NCBI GenBank assembly: GCA_021819045.1
Contig: JAKASM010000029.1
Location: forward strand, 1 to 5,816
DNA length: 5,816 nucleotides
Source of the DNA: Microcaldota archaeon
GTDB taxonomy: Archaea; Micrarchaeota; Micrarchaeia; Micrarchaeales; Micrarchaeaceae
Reading direction: 5' to 3'
The notes beneath the pieces are model-generated. The model was given only the letters and a program-made list of their open reading frames with translations, did no database searches and was not told where the DNA came from. The translations under genes were made by a program, and so were the position numbers. Below, piece after piece: positions 5,244 through 5,816 of this stretch. Positions within the stretch are counted from its first letter, which is position 1, and each line of letters begins with the position of its first letter.

Positions 5244-5816
5244 ATGGCAAGAAAAGAATATGTGGTAGAGGAAGTAGCGAAGATGATGCGCGACCACAAG
5301 CACATAAGAAATGTCGGAATCATAGCCCACGTTCATCACGGTAAGACGTCCTTGACAGATTCTTTGCTGGCCAGAGCAGGCCTCATATCGAAGAGCGTAG
5401 CCGGAGACGTTCTATATACGAACTATGAGGAGATAGAAAAAGACAGGCGAATGACAATAAAATCCGCATATATATCATTCGGCTTCAATTACAACAATGA
5501 AGATTACATAATAAACCTGATAGACACACCAGGGCACGTTGACTTCGGAGGGCACGTGACGAGGTCAATGAGGGCTATAGACGGGGTTGTGCTGGTGGTA
5601 GACCCAACAGAAGGAATAATGCCCCAGACAGAGACAGTACTCAGGCAGGCGATGAAAGAAAAGGCAAAGCCCGTCCTATTCTTCAATAAGGTGGACAGGC
5701 TAATTACCGAGCTCAGATTGACTCCGGAACAAACTCAAGAGCGGCTACTAAAGTTGATAAATGAGATAAATCAGATGATAGAAACGTATGCTCCTGAGGG
5801 GTACGGAAGAGATCGG
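5244..5816 (+). CDS. fusA: Translation elongation factor 2 (aEF-2), 3'-truncated by the window edge
   Basis: GTPase that drives tRNA-mRNA translocation on the ribosome. Only the first 191 residues, most of the G domain, are present; the family is about 730 residues. The start at ATG 5244 gives a typical archaeal EF-2 N-terminus leading into HIRNVGIIAH. Motifs: G1 AHVHHGKTS (28-36), switch I ending DRRMTIKSA (67-75) with the invariant Thr71, G3 DTPGHVDF (94-101), EGIMPQTETVLRQA (123-136), and G4 NKVD (148-151). Thr71, the G3 Asp94 and His98, and G4 are as expected. Odd points: G1 normally reads AH(I/V)DHGKT, and here the Asp is His31 (CAT, 5334-5336). The usual RGITI of switch I is RRMTI. FGGDVTR is FGGHVTR (His104). 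I see no frame disruption, so the gene is probably functional. EF-2 is preferred over EF-G or a paralogue because of its place after rps12-rps7 and its N-terminus. The diphthamide His lies beyond the window. Confidence 0.95.
   Translation, partial: MARKEYVVEEVAKMMRDHKHIRNVGIIAHVHHGKTSLTDSLLARAGLISKSVAGDVLYTNYEEIEKDRRMTIKSAYISFGFNYNNEDYIINLIDTPGHVDFGGHVTRSMRAIDGVVLVVDPTEGIMPQTETVLRQAMKEKAKPVLFFNKVDRLITELRLTPEQTQERLLKLINEINQMIETYAPEGYGRDR

Noticed and set aside
2726..5686. Minus-strand open frames opposite the signal peptidase, ribosomal protein genes and EF-2
   Set aside because: Each overlaps a confidently identified + strand gene; none has a recognisable motif.
1..5816. CRISPR arrays, tRNA or rRNA genes, insertion sequences
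   Set aside because: No spaced direct repeats, no cloverleaf or rRNA-like segments in the short gaps, and no transposase-like frame were seen.

Overview
The window reads as a fragment of an archaeal chromosome. All genes lie on the + strand and the coding density is very high. The proteins are of archaeal/eukaryotic type: an SMC ATPase, an archaeal/ER-type (Ser-His-Asp) signal peptidase, ribosomal protein eL30, archaeal-type uS12 and uS7, and elongation factor 2 rather than bacterial EF-G. The only sizeable intergenic gap has a TATA-like box, and several genes have GGTG/GAGG-type Shine-Dalgarno sites. Arginine codons are mostly AGA/AGG and isoleucine is often ATA, with an AT-leaning composition. 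The divergence of the translation proteins and the unusual neighbourhood suggest a reduced or deep-branching lineage (a DPANN group such as Micrarchaeota is my guess). I cannot prove this from the sequence.

Layout. Positions 1-2653 hold the C-terminal three quarters of an SMC protein: coiled coil, hinge, coiled coil, C-terminal ATPase half. Overlapping its end by 23 bases is a GTG-started membrane signal peptidase (2631-3635) with three predicted N-terminal membrane segments and a large insertion between its catalytic Ser and His. A 91-base gap (3636-3726) follows. It holds a perfect 6-bp inverted repeat, a TATA-like box with a T-run, and an SD sequence, and looks like the promoter of the next operon. 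That operon is eL30 (3727-4020), uS12 (4031-4459), uS7 (up to 5234) and aEF-2 (5244 onward, cut by the window end), with gaps of about 10 bases or less or overlapping starts. It is the tail of the familiar archaeal rpo/str-like cluster, but nusA is missing between eL30 and uS12, and a signal peptidase and SMC sit upstream where RNA polymerase genes are usual.

How the genes work together. uS12 and uS7 are the 30S proteins at the decoding centre and at the mRNA exit/E-site region. EF-2 drives translocation. eL30 is a large-subunit protein. Their co-transcription balances parts of the translation machine. SMC (chromosome organisation) and signal peptidase (protein export) form a separate upstream unit.

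Most worth a second look: (1) uS7 appears to have a 44-46 residue Pro/Lys/Glu-rich N-terminal extension, open in frame but without a start codon. An ATGA-overlap start exists at 4456 in the wrong frame, and one extra T in the TTT run at 4460-4462 would join the two. (2) aEF-2 has His instead of the near-universal Asp in its P-loop. (3) uS12 departs from the archaeal/eukaryotic consensus at both decoding-centre loops (QPHSGQLK and GCIPG). (4) The signal peptidase carries an insertion with two cysteines.
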